Positions 35,101 through 49,709 are shown, numbered from the stretch's first letter. The stretch is DNA of 64,000 nucleotides from Scylla paramamosain (GCF_035594125.1 NC_087157.1:5897501-5961500), one strand, 5' to 3'. Notes: generated by a model from the sequence alone, not told the origin. Made by a program: numbers and translations.

Positions 35101-36800
35101 CCTGTCGTGCTGGACGGGTATCCACCGCCACCACTTGTCCTGCTGGACGAGTGTCCACCGCTATGACCATCACCTGTCCTGCTGGATGGGTATCCACCGC
35201 CATGACCATCACCTGTCCTGCTGAACGGGTGTATCCACCGCCACCACCTGTCCTGCAGGGCGGGTATTCATTACCACCACCTATCCTGCTGGACAGGAAT
35301 CCACCGCCACCACCTGTCTTGCTGGTCGGGTATCCACCGCCACCACCTGTCCTGCTGGATGGGTATCCACCGCCATGACCATCACCTGTCCTCCTGGACA
35401 GTCATCCACCGCCACCACCTGTCCTGCTGGACGGGTATCCACTGCCACCACCTGTCCTGCTGGACGGATATCCTTTGCCACCACCTGTCCTGCAGGCCGG
35501 GTATCCACCGCCATGACCATCACCTATCCTGCTGGACGGGTATTCACCGCCACCACCTGTCTTGCTGGACGGGTATCCACCGCCATGACTACCACCTATC
35601 CTGCTGGACGGGTATCCACCGCTATGACTACCACCTGTCCTGCTGGACGGGTATCCACCGCCACCACCTGTCCTGCTGGACGGGTATCCATTGCCACCAC
35701 CTGTCCTGCAGGCCGGGTATCCACCGCCATGACCATCACCTGTCCTGCTGGACGGGCATCCACCGCCACCACCTGTCCTGCTGGACGGGTATCCACTGCC
35801 ACCACCTGTCCTGCAGGCCGGGTATCCACCGTCATTACCATCACCTGTCCTGCTGGATGGGTATTCACTGCCTCCACCTGTCCTGCTGGATTTGTATCTA
35901 CTGCCACCACCTGCCCTGCTGGACGGATATCCACCGCCATGACCATCACATGTCCTTCTGGACGGGTATCCACTACCACCACTTGTCCTGCTGGACGGGT
36001 ATCCATTGCCACCACCTGTCCTGTTGGTCGGGTATCCACTGCCACCACCTGTCCTGCTGGACGGGTATCCAGAGCCACCACCTGTCCTGCTGGACAGGTA
36101 TCCATTGCCACCACCTGTCTTGCTAGACAGGTACCCACCGCCACCACCTGTCCTGTTGGATGGGTATTCACATCCACCACCTCTCCTGCTGTATGGGTAT
36201 TCACTGCGTCACTTGTCCTGCGGGATGGATATTCACTGCCATCACCTGTCCTATTGAACAGGTATCCACCGCCACCACCTGTCCTGCTGGACGGGTATTC
36301 ACCACCACCACCTGTTCTGCTGGATGGGTATCCACGGCCACCACCTGTTCTTCTGGACGTGTATCCACCGCCACCACCTGTCCTGCTGGACGAGTATCCA
36401 CCGCCACCACCTGTCCTGTTGGACGAGTATCCACCGCCACCACCTGTCCTGCTGGACGGGTATCCACTACCACCACCTGTCCTGTTGGACGGGTATCCGC
36501 TGCCACCACCTGTCCTGATGGACGGGTATCCACTGCCCCCACCTGTCCTGCAGGACAGGTATCCACCGCCATGACTAGCACCTGTTCTGCAGGACCGGTA
36601 TCCACCGTTAGCACTTGTCCTGTAGGGCGGGTATCCACCGCCATGACCACCACCTGTCCTATAGGAAGGGTATCCACTGCCACCACCTGTCCTACAGGAC
36701 GGGTATCCACCGCCACCACCTGTCCTGCAGGGCGTGTATCCACCGCCATGACCATCACCTGCCTTGCAGGACAGGTATCCACCGCTACCACCACGTCAGG
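29190..36800. repeat. Minisatellite array 2: same monomer, irregular order
   Basis: About 7.6 kb of the same 33/39-bp monomers as array 1. The first 0.8 kb tracks the start of array 1 almost base for base, so the duplication included the array edge. Beyond that the landmark variants recur at uneven spacing (about 29734, 30741, 31308, 32198 and 33158), so there is no single long period. The right third (about 35.4-36.8 kb) has the most diverged monomers and decays into unique sequence near 36800. Long frames (for example about 32763-34529) come from the repeat. Confidence 0.95.
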
Positions 36801-37109
36801 TGTTTTCAGCACCTGAATGACAACAAGCAAATCATGACTTTTGGATTTTCCTAGACATATCCAAGACGAAAACTCACACACAGTGCCTCAAAAACAATGT
36901 GCTGGCCAGCTACATAGCACTGCGCGTGTTAATGGACACTTTGTGTCAAGTAGAGTTTAGGAAATACTGAGCAGAGCAGTTCTTGTCGTCATGCTAAACA
37001 CTGCCACTGATTACTACATTTCTCTATTTCTCTTCAAGTACTTGTTGTGCCTACACTCAATGTATTCCTAAAAAGAGTGACTGCTCTCATCCCTCATATC
37101 ACCGTTCTA

Positions 37110-38400
37110 TTACTTTAATTTCCTGCCTCACTTAAGTTTTTTAACCTATTCTCAACAGGAAGATTCTTAAACATCTATCACTTCACAACTTTCTATCTGA
37201 TCGCCAGTGTGGGTTCTGTCATGGGCGTTGTACTGATAATGTTCTGGTTTTCCTTACTGAGTCTTGATCATCCTCTTTTAGGGATTTTGGTGAAACTTTC
37301 GCTGTTCCCTTAGACATATCAAAAGCTTTTGATAGAGTCTGGCACCGAGCTTTGACTTCCAAACTACCCTCCTACGGCTTCTATCCCTCTCTGTACCTTC
37401 ATCTCAAGTTTCCTTTCTGACCGTGCTATTTCTGCTATGGTCGTTGCTGTAGACGGTCGTTGTTCTTCTCCTAAATCTGTTGACAATTGTGTCCCTCAGG
37501 ATTATGTCATGTCACCCACTCTCTTCCTATTATTCATCAGTGACCTTCTAAACCAAACTTCTTATCATATCCACTCCTACGCTGATGATAACAACCTACA
37601 CTTTTCCATGTCTTTTCGTAGACGCCCAACCTTCAGGAAGTAAACAGCTCACGCAGGGGAGCCACAGAACATCAGACTTCTGATCTCTCTAAAATTTCTG
37701 ACTGGGACAGACTAAACTTAGTATTGTTCAATACCTCAAAAACTCAAATCCTCCATCTAACAAATCGTCACAACCTCCCAGATAAACTATCCCCTCTTCA
37801 ATGACGCTCAACACTGAACGTCAGTGGTTTGTCCTTTACTTATACTATAAACTTTAAACTTCACATACCATCTCTAGTTAAAACAGCTTCTATGAATTAG
37901 ATGTTCTGAGTCGTCTCCGCCAATTTTCTCATCTTCCCCACACCAACTGGTACCTCTGTACAGGGGCCTTATCTGTCCATGTATGGTGTATGTTTCACAC
38001 ATGGAGGGTGGGGGGGGGGTTCCACCCATACCGCTCTTTTAGACAGGATGGAATCAAAAGCTTTTCGTCTTATCATTTTCTCTTCTCTGATTGTTTTTAG
38101 CCTCTCTCTCATCGCCGCAATGTTGTATCTCTTACTATCTTCTACTGTTACTTTCACGCTAAGTGCTCTTCTGATCTTGCTGACTGCATTCCTCCTCTCC
38201 TTTTCTTTCTCTCATCCCTATTCTGCCTACCTCTCTAATGCAAGAGCTAACCAGTATTCTCAATCATTCATACATTCTCTGGTAATCTCTGGAACTCCCT
38301 CCCTACATCTGTATTTTTTCCCTCCTTTGACTTGGATTCTTTCAAGATGGAAGTTTCAAGACACTTATCCTCTGTTATTTGATCTGATGTCGCTTTGGGA
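37110..38400 (+). mobile_element. Degenerate non-LTR retrotransposon, reverse transcriptase C-terminal half
   Basis: Translating across frames gives reverse transcriptase landmarks in the right order: RQCGF near 37200, DISKAFDRVWH near 37313 (motif A), PQDYVMSPTLF near 37495 (motif B, normally PQGS-type), YADD near 37578 (catalytic motif C), then a C-terminal stretch with [18 protein letters not shown] near 38022. Stop codons and frameshifts interrupt it, so it is dead. The N-terminal endonuclease part is absent. The family looks like a Jockey/CR1-type LINE. It ends against a long (TA)n tract. Confidence 0.8.
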
Positions 38401-38418
38401 ACTGGCATTTAAGTGGAC

Positions 38419-38681
<263 letters not shown>

Positions 38682-38689
38682 TGATGCAC

Positions 38690-39354
38690 AGTCATCCCCC
38701 TCTCATTTAGTGTAAATAAGGACATTCAATTGAGTGATGATGATAAATCATGTACTTAGTAGTACTGTTCAGCCTTCTTCAATAAGATGTTGCCCTTTTC
38801 AGTGTCTTAATCAATTATCCAGATTTTGAGAAAGTACCTGTAATAATTTCATCTATAGTCTGTCATGGTCCTATAACTCAGACTTTGTCACCCGTTTTCT
38901 TTACAATTTTATTAAAATATTATGAACATGTAAATGTTCAATGCTATTCTTATCTATTTATTTTGAAAATTAGTTTGACAAAAGAAAACTATGTCTTCAA
39001 AAGGAGCTTTAATATTTTGTAACAATAATTTCCTGGATGTATTACACCATACAAAAATCATGTGCTTCACGTGATGGATATAATGTCTTCCTTTCTCTCA
39101 GCTGTTTTACATTCTTAAATGCAACAAACATTTTCATCTCTCTTTTGAATAATCAAAGTTCCTAATTTCACATGTCACCACATGACTCAGTGCCTCAAAA
39201 AAAACATTCTATTAAGCACATCAAACACTTCCTAAAGGCACAGTGTTACACTGTAAGAAACACTGAAGCACACAATGATTTGTTACTATGCATGGCAACA
39301 CACATAATAAAAAGTAGCCACAGTTCAGTTGAAGCCATGAACCTTATTAAAAAG
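38690..39354. other. Intergenic, AT-rich; nothing recognised
   Basis: Unique-looking AT-rich sequence between the retrotransposon and the proteasome gene. It may include distal 3' UTR of that gene; another minus-strand AATAAA lies near 38909. Confidence 0.5.
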
Positions 39355-39360
39355 TTTATT
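39355..39360 (-). promoter_or_regulatory. Candidate polyadenylation signal AATAAA of PSMA3
   Basis: AATAAA on the minus strand, only 12 nt after the stop codon. It would give an unusually short 3' UTR; longer forms are possible. Confidence 0.4.
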
Positions 39361-39371
39361 TGTACACCACT

Positions 39372-42300
39372 TTACATCTCCTCATCCTCATCAGAGGAGT
39401 CCTCCTCAAGAGCAGCCTTAGCATACCGCTCCGCCTCCTTGTAAAGGGCATCAGGGACAAACTGATGGCGGCCTCCAGACTCCTCACACACCCAAGACAG
39501 TTCCATTTCAAACATCTTGTCCTTTACTTCATCATGGACAAGGTAAATACTGGAAAAGAGAGAATGAAAAAAATATCTATAAACATACATATTTGTAGTA
39601 TGATATGGCATCCAAAGTGCTTGATAAATTTTCTCATTTGCTTTCAAGGAACAGAATACATTAAAATATTTAGAAATTATTTCTTGCACATGCCATTTGA
39701 GATTCAGAGATGAAAACCACCTGTTTAGGGATGAGGGTCACCTCACAAAATTGGCCTAAAAATATACCTTTCCCTACCAATTATTTCTAACAGCCAAAAG
39801 TTACCGAGTCCTGTCGACTGACATATTATAAACTACATTTACATGGCTTGGTGTAGGCAGTTGGATCTTTTTTATATTACAAGATGCTAAAATGTAAAAG
39901 ATGTGAAGCTACCTTTATACCAAGAGTCATGACTTTATAATCAATGTTTCATTACTACTGTTTGAATATCATTAAACAGTATGCTCTGAACCTTCTTGAA
40001 TCTCATCCTTACATATACATTTTTCATAAAACTACTCTAACAACTTTGTGCTCTTGTTTAAATGAAATATCAACTTATTAATGATTACATCCATGCTATA
40101 CTTACATTTTGGCAGCCTCTTTGACAAGTTCTTTGCAGGTCATATCCTTCAATTTCAATTTCTCAATTTCAGTTTTTGCATTCTGCTTAGCTTTACCAAT
40201 TGCACATCCCCAGTATCCCTGAAATAAATAGACAGAACAATATTAAAACTGTATCTTTATAAAAGGAAAAATTTTTGGAAATTATGAAAGTATAAGGCAA
40301 TTTTATCTTGGAAAGCAAAAGGCTGATGTTTCTGAAGTCTTGGAGTAAGAAATTATAAGTTACCTTATGAAATAACTATAAAAATAACTAAGATAAGTAT
40401 TGGTAAAGGTAAAAGAAAATAAAGGTGATAGGAGAGTTAAACTCAAAATTTTGAAGTACCAGTAGAGAGAAAAAAAAAAAAAAAACTGCATCAAACCAAA
40501 CTAATATTTAGCTGGGATTCAGATGATTCACTTTTCACCACCAACTCTTACCACATCAACACCAGCACTTCCTGCTGCTAGAGACCTCTAAATTTGCTTA
40601 AACTCATGTACATTTTATATATACTGTTCAATTTCAGTATGAGTAGCTAAATCCAAAAATTAATGTCCATACCCCACAACCACAGGAAGGTTCCAAATAA
40701 CAAGCAGAGCAATCCATAACACTCCAGTCTCCAGCTTCCCATCTAGCAGTTATGTAAGTGCTGTAGCTTCTTGTGGTGAGCCTGACTGTTAATCCACTAC
40801 TGGGCCACTTTGCTTATTGAGAGCCCAATAATAGGGAACTGGCCTACCAAGTAAGATTCAGTGGTGAACTTTCTTAGTCCCTAAACTAATCAAATTTACT
40901 TTTTATGTGGGTCTAAGTCAAGATCCAATATTCAATTACAGATTTTGGAGTTCACCCAACTATTTATACCCTCAAAATTTTTCACATAAGGGAAGATATG
41001 AATGGCACCTGGTATATGTGACAAAATGAACACTTAGCAGACAAATATCAGTTATTTTCACAGTACATCTTTTAGAGGAAAGAGGGAAAAAATGACAGTA
41101 AAGTGTTCAGAAGAATGTTTAAAGGAATACTACAAAAGGCAAAGAAACTGAATGAAAGAAATATGGGGAAGTTAAAAACTGTTTCATGAAAATGGCATGA
41201 ACCAAGGCAATGAATAATTCTGCTTGTGGTGCAAAATAATTTGCATAAAGTACGATAAAACAGGCAATAAGACTTTTATCTATGTAATATGTGTATAGAA
41301 ACAAAACATTTCTAAAGTGGAGATTGGCTCAACATGTGAAGCAACACACTCTGAACTCATCACAGCAAAAAGAATGCCAGTATATATTACAAAGACTGAT
41401 ATGTAGAAGAAAAGATCCTTGAACAAATGTACAACTCTAACATACATGGCACATTCCTGAGGGATCAATTAAGTACATCTGTGGTCCATCTTCATCATAA
41501 ACTCCAATCATGACAGAGCAGCCGAAGGGCCTCACAGCAGAATAAAGGGTGTAGGCGTGGTGGTAGGAACTGATTCGCTCTGCCAGGAACTGTAGATCAA
41601 CAGACACAATGAGTGCTTAATTCTTATCTACTACTCTACTTTAACATTTTGTGAGAGGAAACTATAAATTACTTTGTCTTCAGGTAACTGAATAACTAAT
41701 TTTCTATATATAGCAGGACTGCATTTCCATCTAAAGAAGTCTCTTAAAAATCATGTTTTCCACAATAATAGTGTTCCTATTAAAGCAATAAAACACCTTA
41801 AACCACTAATCATGTTGACTTTTCAATTCTAAAGGATTAATCATGTTGAGTTTTCAGTTCTAAAGGATTCACAAACATGGTATATACTACAAGACTGTAT
41901 CAAGCCCTAGAAAAATCTCAATTCTGGTGAATAAAGAGGATGCTATAAATCTGTATTTGATAAAAAAAAACATTCAGAAATTCATATTACTCCTCTGTAT
42001 TTTCATACATTAAACAAAGCAAAAATACAACAAAATATACGAAGAATCTCAGTAATTTACCTTACAAGGGATGGGTCTTCCATACTCAGCTCGATAATTA
42101 GCTGCTTCTGCTCGTCCCACATCAACAACAGCTCGAGCATCTGCTAACAGCCCAGCTGAAGCCTGGAAGAGAACAGTAAGAACAATAAATTTCAAGATGA
42201 TAAAGTGCAATTGAGATATCTGGATCTTCTGTAGGTTATTGTAAATGTGCAATTTCCATATGTTGGAATTACTAATGACAATTATATGTATCTCTGAACT

Positions 42301-45300
42301 TACACTATGTTCCGTATTTTAAATGCCTCATTTCTATCATGGTTTCCTTCAATGGGGTTAAAGTAGGTGTAAAGCCATAATTTATCTTATAATTACTTTA
42401 ATTAATATTATTGTTCATTTTTTTTTTACTGATTTATTTAATTAGTTTATTTATTGAGAAGGGAAGGGAGTACTTTCTCTTCTCCAAGGAGGGACCAAAG
42501 GGCTTAGAGAGTGGTGTGAATGGGTGTAAATGTGAGAGTTACATGCCTTGTCTTGGATACCCCACTGTTAGGAGGAGTTAGCCTTGGTATATGTATGAAT
42601 GTACCTATCTATTTATTTTATTTTATTCTATTTAGTTCTGTCCATGTGTATGTGATAATTTCAAACTACCTGCAACTGCATACTATAAAACAAAAGACAA
42701 GAATTTCTCAAAGTTAATAAGGATATAAATCCTATCATTTAGACTTTTATGAGTCCTTACCAAGCCTGCGTGTGTGTCAATGGTAAAAATTCGCTTGTTG
42801 GCCCCTCGTTCATACAGCTTTGATGTGATGATTTTCTCAACAGCAAACACAACACCATCTTTGCATCTCAGGCCAATGGCTGTCCTGTAAAAGAAGAAAC
42901 GAATAAGGATGCATGTACTTAATTACATAATGTAATACTAATATCAGGATAACAATGAGAATCAAGTGAAAATTCATTGATACAGCTATTCAATATATGG
43001 TACCATAAATTTACTATCTAACATATAAGGAATAAAATAGCTAACTTACAAGTCAATAAAGAAATATGATAAACCATCAATATATCCAATTAGGAGGAAA
43101 TGGAATTAACTATGCTTAAAGTTCAACAAATCTGAAACGTTCCCCTCATTTGATGGGAATTTCAATAAATGGCAGCCCACTGTATAAATGCAGAATGAAC
43201 TAGTCTACAAGACACTGAACAACAGTTCACATCTCATAAAAGCCTTTTTTTCAGCTACCACAAAAGCTGTTCATGATGAACTAATTGGCTGTGGCACAAA
43301 TACCACAGTTTCACATTGATGTCCTACTTACCCACTGTTCTCCACAGCTTTTTGGGCATATTCAACCTGGAACACACGTCCATCAGGCGAGAACTGTGAC
43401 GCTGACAAGTCATACTATAACAGAAGAGAATAATTCCAGATTACTGCTCTGTCAACACTACACTTTAAAGATTTACACTATTTTTTTTTATCAAAACATA
43501 TACCCTTAATAGATACAAGTTAATATTAACAATCATAAAAAATCTAAACATATATATATGAACATTGCTTCCCCTATAATAGTAATTACACCATTTGCAG
43601 ATTTCCAAATTTATAATTTTTTCCCCAATGGCATATAAAAAGCCACGAAAGAAATTTTGCATTCCATTCTCACTCTATCCACAAGTTGTCAACACCATCG
43701 TAAAAGTACATATGTATTTACCTGGTTGTAATGTACAGTGTTTGAGCAAAGTTCATTTTGTTCTATCTCCATACTTATGTTTGTTCAATTTCTATTTAAA
43801 TATGTGTAAACTGTCCATAGTAACCACATCTTCACTTAAGTCATTCCAGATGTCTACGGTTAAATGTGGGAAGTTGTGACTCTTGATCGTATTTACATGT
43901 CCTCTCATACATCTCTTTCCTTCCTCCATTCATGGTACTGAATCTTGTCTGTCTACCTTTTCCATGCTGTTTACAAGTTTGCACATCACTATCAGATTTC
44001 CTCTTTCTATTTGTTGTAGTATTGGTCTTTGGCCCATTTCACATGACACCACCAGTGGGGGTTACCAGATACCCCAGTGTGAAAGAGTTAGGTAACTGCA
44101 AGCAATAAATAACTGTGCCCTACCATCAGCAGCACTTACCTGCTCACATCACCACAGTGGTCTTGTGTGAAAGACTCCATTGCAAATTATGAGAGTTAAC
44201 TTGTGATGGCCACTGGTGGTGTCATGTGAAAGGAGCCTTAGTCTCTCCTCATAGTTTAGATCCTTCAAGTCTAGAATCAGCTTGTAACTGTCTTCTGTAT
44301 TCCTTCCAACTTCCTTAGATCTTTCTTCCTATGTGGAATTCACACTACAGCTGTGTACTCCAACTTAGGGCATATTATGTTTATCATTATTTTCTTCCCC
44401 ATATTAATTTTTAAATAATTAAATACCTTAATCAAGCACCAATCATTAGCTGTACTATAAACTATACAGTAATTTATGTAATCTTACAACCTATTATTAA
44501 AATCTTGGTTGACTTGGGAATTTATCAAGCAATCACAGTTTCTGTTCAAAATGCATCAATAACTTTTTGAACATTTAATGGTGTACTACCATCAGGCAAT
44601 GCACCATGCCTTGAGTATCACAAAGCAGGGCATCATCTCACTCAATAAATGTCTGGTTCTCACCTACTGGGCTTCCCACCCCACACATCAAATGATGGGG
44701 GCAACAGAAAGCCATACCCTGCTGATGTGCCAGCCCAAGTAGATACAATTAGAAATAACAGAAGTGGCCAGACAGTGAATTGTAAGCAGCAATACTGAAT
44801 TTCCTTAATGACAGTGAGGTTAATATTTCATACATATACAAAAAAAATAAGTCCCTGAGTTAATGCATGTTCATGTTTAAATGAAGCCAAATTAACACAT
44901 GGTTTTTGGAGGAAATCACTTAATGGAATTTAGGAGAGGTGCAGGTGGTGGTCTTGATTGCCCACTGCCTATTACTTTAATGAAAGTAAGTCATTTGGCT
45001 GAGAAATTATTATCAAAGTAATCTGCAACACAAAACTATGAAAAATAAAATAATATTTCCCTGAAAGAAAGGAAAGCCAGTTTTCTGAACATTTAATGCT
45101 TTCTTTTAACAGGGAGAGAGCTTAAGAGGAATAAAAGTATAATATAAAACTGCAGATTTAACATGCTGTCATAATAATCCACTCCACCTATGCAGACTTT
45201 GCCTAGAAATGAAGGAAAGCAATTTACTGGCCATCAAAACTTCAGAACACAGCTTGAACCATCCCTTCCAGACTCCCGTATCTTATTACCACCGATATCT

Positions 45301-45534
45301 TCCTGGATTCTTCCACAATTTACACGTAATATAGCCTTTAGGATTAGCCAGGTGGCACTCGACGTGAATATCATAATTCTTATTCATTCTGCAAATTGCC
45401 TGTAGACAGAAATACAATCTCAGCAAACAGAGGTGCTGGGGCCAGTCTGATATCACCTTCACACCAGCGTCCTGGACTGATTCTGTCTAAAGGCTTAGCT
45501 ATTTATCACTCACCCCGGTACCAATTGAACTCAT
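39372..45534 (-). CDS. PSMA3: 20S proteasome subunit alpha type-3 (alpha 7)
   Basis: Seven coding exons: 45534-45514, 43414-43332, 42884-42761, 42162-42061, 41589-41446, 40218-40106 and 39549-39372 (TAA). They total 765 nt, 254 residues plus stop, against 255 in human PSMA3, and every junction keeps phase. The start is MSSIGTG, as in the human protein. Exon 2 has the alpha-subunit signature region ([13 protein letters not shown]), exon 3 [15 protein letters not shown], exon 4 [13 protein letters not shown], exon 5 [13 protein letters not shown], exon 6 [12 protein letters not shown]. The last exon ends in the acidic tail [11 protein letters not shown] typical of this subunit. The alpha-3 subunit sits in the outer heptameric ring of the 20S core, helps gate substrate entry and is not itself a protease. 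The exon 5 donor follows PSGMCH, where human has PSGVSY. No defect is seen. Confidence 0.97.
44031..44237. mobile_element. Candidate 207-bp MITE with 28-bp terminal inverted repeats
   Basis: In PSMA3 intron 1 the ends 44031-44058 and 44210-44237 are inverted repeats matching at 26 of 28 positions (outer bases GGCCCATTTCACATG against GGCTCCTTTCACATG). The flanking triplets are TTT and TTA, so a 3-bp target duplication is possible but imperfect. There is no coding capacity. Size and termini suit a miniature inverted-repeat DNA transposon; ends beginning GG-C-rich then TTTCACA recall PIF/Harbinger-like elements, which is only a suggestion. Confidence 0.6.
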
Positions 45535-45779
45535 GATGTCCCTCTTTCACAGCAAGCCGTCGGAGAACAAGTACCACTGGAGTAAACAATCCACAGAACG
45601 GTCCCGGTGTTGTCACTCTGCAGACCGTCGACCTGATAGCAGCGTTTTCGTCAATCCTTTACTTCAAATTTCATGTTAATGATTTTGAAGGAATTCTTAT
45701 GGACTTCCTTGGTCTCCGATATTATCTAATGATGTCTTAATAATGCTTAAAAGAAAATTCTGATGTTATTAAGATACTA

Positions 45780-45829
<50 letters not shown>

Positions 45830-46180
45830 CAATAAAAAAAAATCGGTAACCATGTAAATTGAGATTAATATGACACAAAATATTCGGAAATATGATTTAA
45901 AATATATGGTTTCTAATATATTGGTATAAAACTACTTGCGTGTATAGTCGACGTTTCCTGTGCTGTTTGTTGTCCAATAGAGTCGCAACTAAGATATAAG
46001 TTAATGTAATTTCATTTTTGACCAATGACAAAACTCGTACTCTGATTAATTTCACTCTTATTTTATCCTGCCGGTTTATAGTATTGGCATAGATACTCAT
46101 TTTTTATTGTCCTTACGATAGAGAGAGAGAGAGAGAGAGAGAGAAGGGGTGGGGGACTTGCGTGCAGTAACTCGACCTAT
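45535..46180. other. Upstream region of PSMA3 with (GT)n tract
   Basis: Holds the presumed 5' UTR and promoter of PSMA3. No convincing TATA box was picked out. A GT tract lies at about 45783-45821 and a short GA tract at about 46119-46143. Confidence 0.4.
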
Positions 46181-46199
46181 CTCGCCTCATTTTATCATG

Positions 46200-46254
46200 T
46201 TATATTCTCAAAAACTAGATGTATTGGTGTAAGTAGATATACTGGTTTTTGCGT

Positions 46255-46289
<35 letters not shown>

Positions 46290-48371
46290 ATAAGACGAAA
46301 TGCTTTTAATTCCACCCTGTCTAAAAGTGTGGTATGAATGGAATCCGCCATACATGTTAAGCATACTCCATACATGGGCGGATCCTGTACAGAATTTATA
46401 GCTTGGGGTGGGTGTGAGGAAGTCCGGCGGAGACGACTCAGCGCCCAACCTCATAGAAGTTGTTTTAGCTAGAGATGAGATGTGAAGTTTCCAATTTAGA
46501 TTATGAGTAAAGAACAGACCGAGGATGTTCAGTGTAGAAGAGGGGCACAGTTGGGTGTCAATGAAGAAGGGGATAGTTATCTGGAAGGTTGTGACGAATT
46601 GATAGATTGAGGAATTGAGTTTTTGAGGTATTGAACAATACTTAGTTTGGTCTCAGTCAGAAATTTTAGAGAGATTAGAGGTCAGGCGTTAAGTGGCTTC
46701 CCTGCTTGAGCTGTTTAATTATCGAAGGGTTGGACGTCCGTGAAAAGACATGGAAAAATGCAGGGTGGTATCATCAGCGTAGGAGTGGATAAGAGATCAC
46801 TGAAAAATAGTTGAAAGAAAGTGGGTGACAGGACAGAATCTTGAGGAACATCACTGTCAACAGACTTAGGAGAAGAACAGTGACCATGTACCAAAGCAGC
46901 AATAAAAAAGTCAGTAAGGAAACTTGAGATGAAGTTATGGAGAGAGACAGAAGCCATAGGAGGTAGTTTGGAAATCAAAGCTTTGTGCCAGACGAGTTAA
47001 GACTCAGTAAGGAAACCCAGAAGATCACCTGTAGCGAGCGGCCATAATAGAACACATTCTGACGATCAGATATATAAGAAAGGTTGTGAAGCGATCGATG
47101 TTTAAGAATCTTCCTGTTGAGGATAGACTCAAAAACTTTCGATAGGCAGGAAATTAAAGCAATAGGGCGATAGTTTGAGGGATTAGAACGGTCACCCTTT
47201 TTTAGGAACAGGCTGAATGTAGGCAAACTTCCAGCAGGAAGAAAAGGTAGATGTTGATAGACAGAGTTGGAAGAGTTTGACTAAGCAAGGTGCAAACACA
47301 GAGGCACAGTTTCGGAGAACAATAGGAGGGACCACATTAGGTAAGCATGTACACAAGCCTTCCGGGGGTTATGACAGGCGAAGGCATGTAAAACATCACC
47401 GTGAAGGATCTTAATGGGTAGCATTAAGTAGTCGGAGGGTGGAGAGGGAAAAACAAGCCCTGAATCATCCAAGGTAGAGTTTTTAGCAAAAAGTATGAGC
47501 GAAGAGTTCAGTATTAGAAATAGATGAAATGGCAATGGTGCCCTCAAGTTGAAATAAAGAAGGGAAAGATGAAGAGTAAAGTTACTGGAGATGTTTTTGG
47601 CAAGATGGAAATTACGAGGGGAGTTAACGTAGATTTTGAAAGATTTTGACATCTTCTATTGATGAAGTTTTTGGCTAGTTAGAGAATAGACTTGGCATGA
47701 TTTCCGACAGAAATATAAAGTGCATGAGATTCAGGTGATGGTAGGCTCAAGTATCTTTTGTGGGCGACCTTTCTATCATGTATGACAAGAGAACAGGATG
47801 TGTTAAATCAAGGTTTGGAGGGTTTAGGTCGAAAGAAAGTGTGAGGAATGTATGCCGCCATGCCAGACACTGTCATCTCTGTTATGTGCTCAGCACACAG
47901 AGACGGGTTTCTGTCACGGAAATAGTAGTCATGCCAGAGAAAATCAGAATAATGCCTCCTCAGGTCCCCTTTAATTATCAGAAGAAAAACGCCAGAGGCT
48001 TGCACCTTCGCTTTGGGGTATCCTGAGGACGAATTGGAGCGATAGGACAAGATATAGATATGAAGTTGTGTCCGGATGAACACAACGGAGAAGACAGTGA
48101 CAGTACGAGTATAAGCAGATGAGGAAAAGTCAAGAATGTTGGTCGTACCTTCAAGACGGTCAGGAATATGAATAAGGTGTTGCACTAATTGCTCTAGCTC
48201 GTGGAGGATAGCAAAATTAAAGGCTAGTTCACCAGGTTGGTCAGTGAAGGGAAAGGAAAGTCAAAGCTGGAGGTGAAAATTGAAGTCTCCAAGAATGGAG
48301 ACATCCTTGAAAGAAAATAGAGCCAGGATGTACTTCACTTTGGAAGTTAAGTAGTCAAAGATTTTATATAC

Positions 48372-48454
<83 letters not shown>

Positions 48455-48560
48455 GTTTGAGAGTGACTGTAATCGTAGCCAGATGGTGGAAAATTCTGAG
48501 CGTGGACACGAAAGCAAGTTAAGCCGTTGCCCACATAGATGCAACATCCAGCTTGGGACT
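46200..48560 (-). mobile_element. Degenerate non-LTR retrotransposon, endonuclease to reverse transcriptase
   Basis: On the minus strand, 5' to 3': an endonuclease-like segment with SILGDFNFHLQL near 48270 and IPDRLEGTTNILDF near 48150; a linker (LRRHYSDFLWHDYYFRDR near 47960); then RT with KKGDRSNPSNYRPIALI near 47180 and VPQDSVLSPTFF near 46850, and a frameshifted motif C. The C-terminal end (GGFHSYHTFRQGGIKS near 46310) matches the plus-strand remnant at 37.1-38.4 kb out of frame, so both belong to one family. Frameshifts and a (TA)n insertion at about 48372-48451 make it inactive. Confidence 0.8.
48372..48451. repeat. (TA)n microsatellite inside the retrotransposon
   Basis: About 80 bp of TA repeats that split the endonuclease-like part. 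Confidence 0.9.
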
Positions 48561-48760
48561 GAAAATTAAGATAAAGTAGAAGGGAACACAGAAGGAGCTA
48601 CTGTCAGCTGCCTCAGAGCAGTTTCAGTGAGAAAAAAAAAAAGATGAGTTTTAATAGAGGAGAGACGGTGTTCCATAGAAGTTGACCTATAAGTTATCTT
48701 CCTCAATTTATCCTGTCATATTTTCAATATATAGATGTATTGGTACTGTGACGATTGTCG

Positions 48761-49179
<419 letters not shown>

Positions 49180-49412
49180 ACTCTTAAATATTTTTTCATT
49201 AGCTGTTAGCAATCCAGTTCACAAAAGATAAGTCTGCTGAATGTTTCCATGATGATTTATTACAAGAGCACTGCCGTGTCAGTCGCAGTGTTGAGCATAT
49301 CTGTCAGCAAGCTTTGTTACTTTCTGCCAGGCTTTGCAGATCTTTAACTCGAAAATGTAGTCTGTGCTTCTGTTCATTACCTGAAAATAAGTGCATGTGT
49401 AAAAGCATTAAG

Positions 49413-49420
<8 letters not shown>

Positions 49421-49465
<45 letters not shown>
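49421..49465. repeat. (CT)n tract upstream of the RCBTB start codon
   Basis: About 45 bp of CT repeats some 245 bp before the ATG at 49710, hence in the likely promoter or 5' UTR. GAGA/CT tracts are common in arthropod promoters; a role here is inference. Confidence 0.7.
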
Positions 49466-49469
<4 letters not shown>

Positions 49470-49709
49470 TGTTCAGCACCAAATAGTTCGTCGCTCTAAG
49501 TTAGAGTATGCACTTGCAAATATCTGGATGCAATTATCACATTGTTTCCTTTTATGTAGATTACTAGAAGGGATGAAGGCCAGACGGGGTGAAAGACGAG
49601 TCCTCCCAGGCCCTGTGCCACTGCCAGCCGCCAGTGTCACCCTCCCGTCATGGTGAGCCGTCGGTGGTCCGTCTCTTCCGCTGCTTCTTAAATCCGTCGC
49701 TTCCTCACC

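Noticed and set aside
29190..36800. CRISPR-like array
   Set aside because: Repeats are directly adjacent with no unique spacers, and the genome is clearly eukaryotic.
37437..37643. Functional reverse transcriptase gene
   Set aside because: Motifs A, B and C are present, but stops and frameshifts separate them and the N-terminal part is missing.
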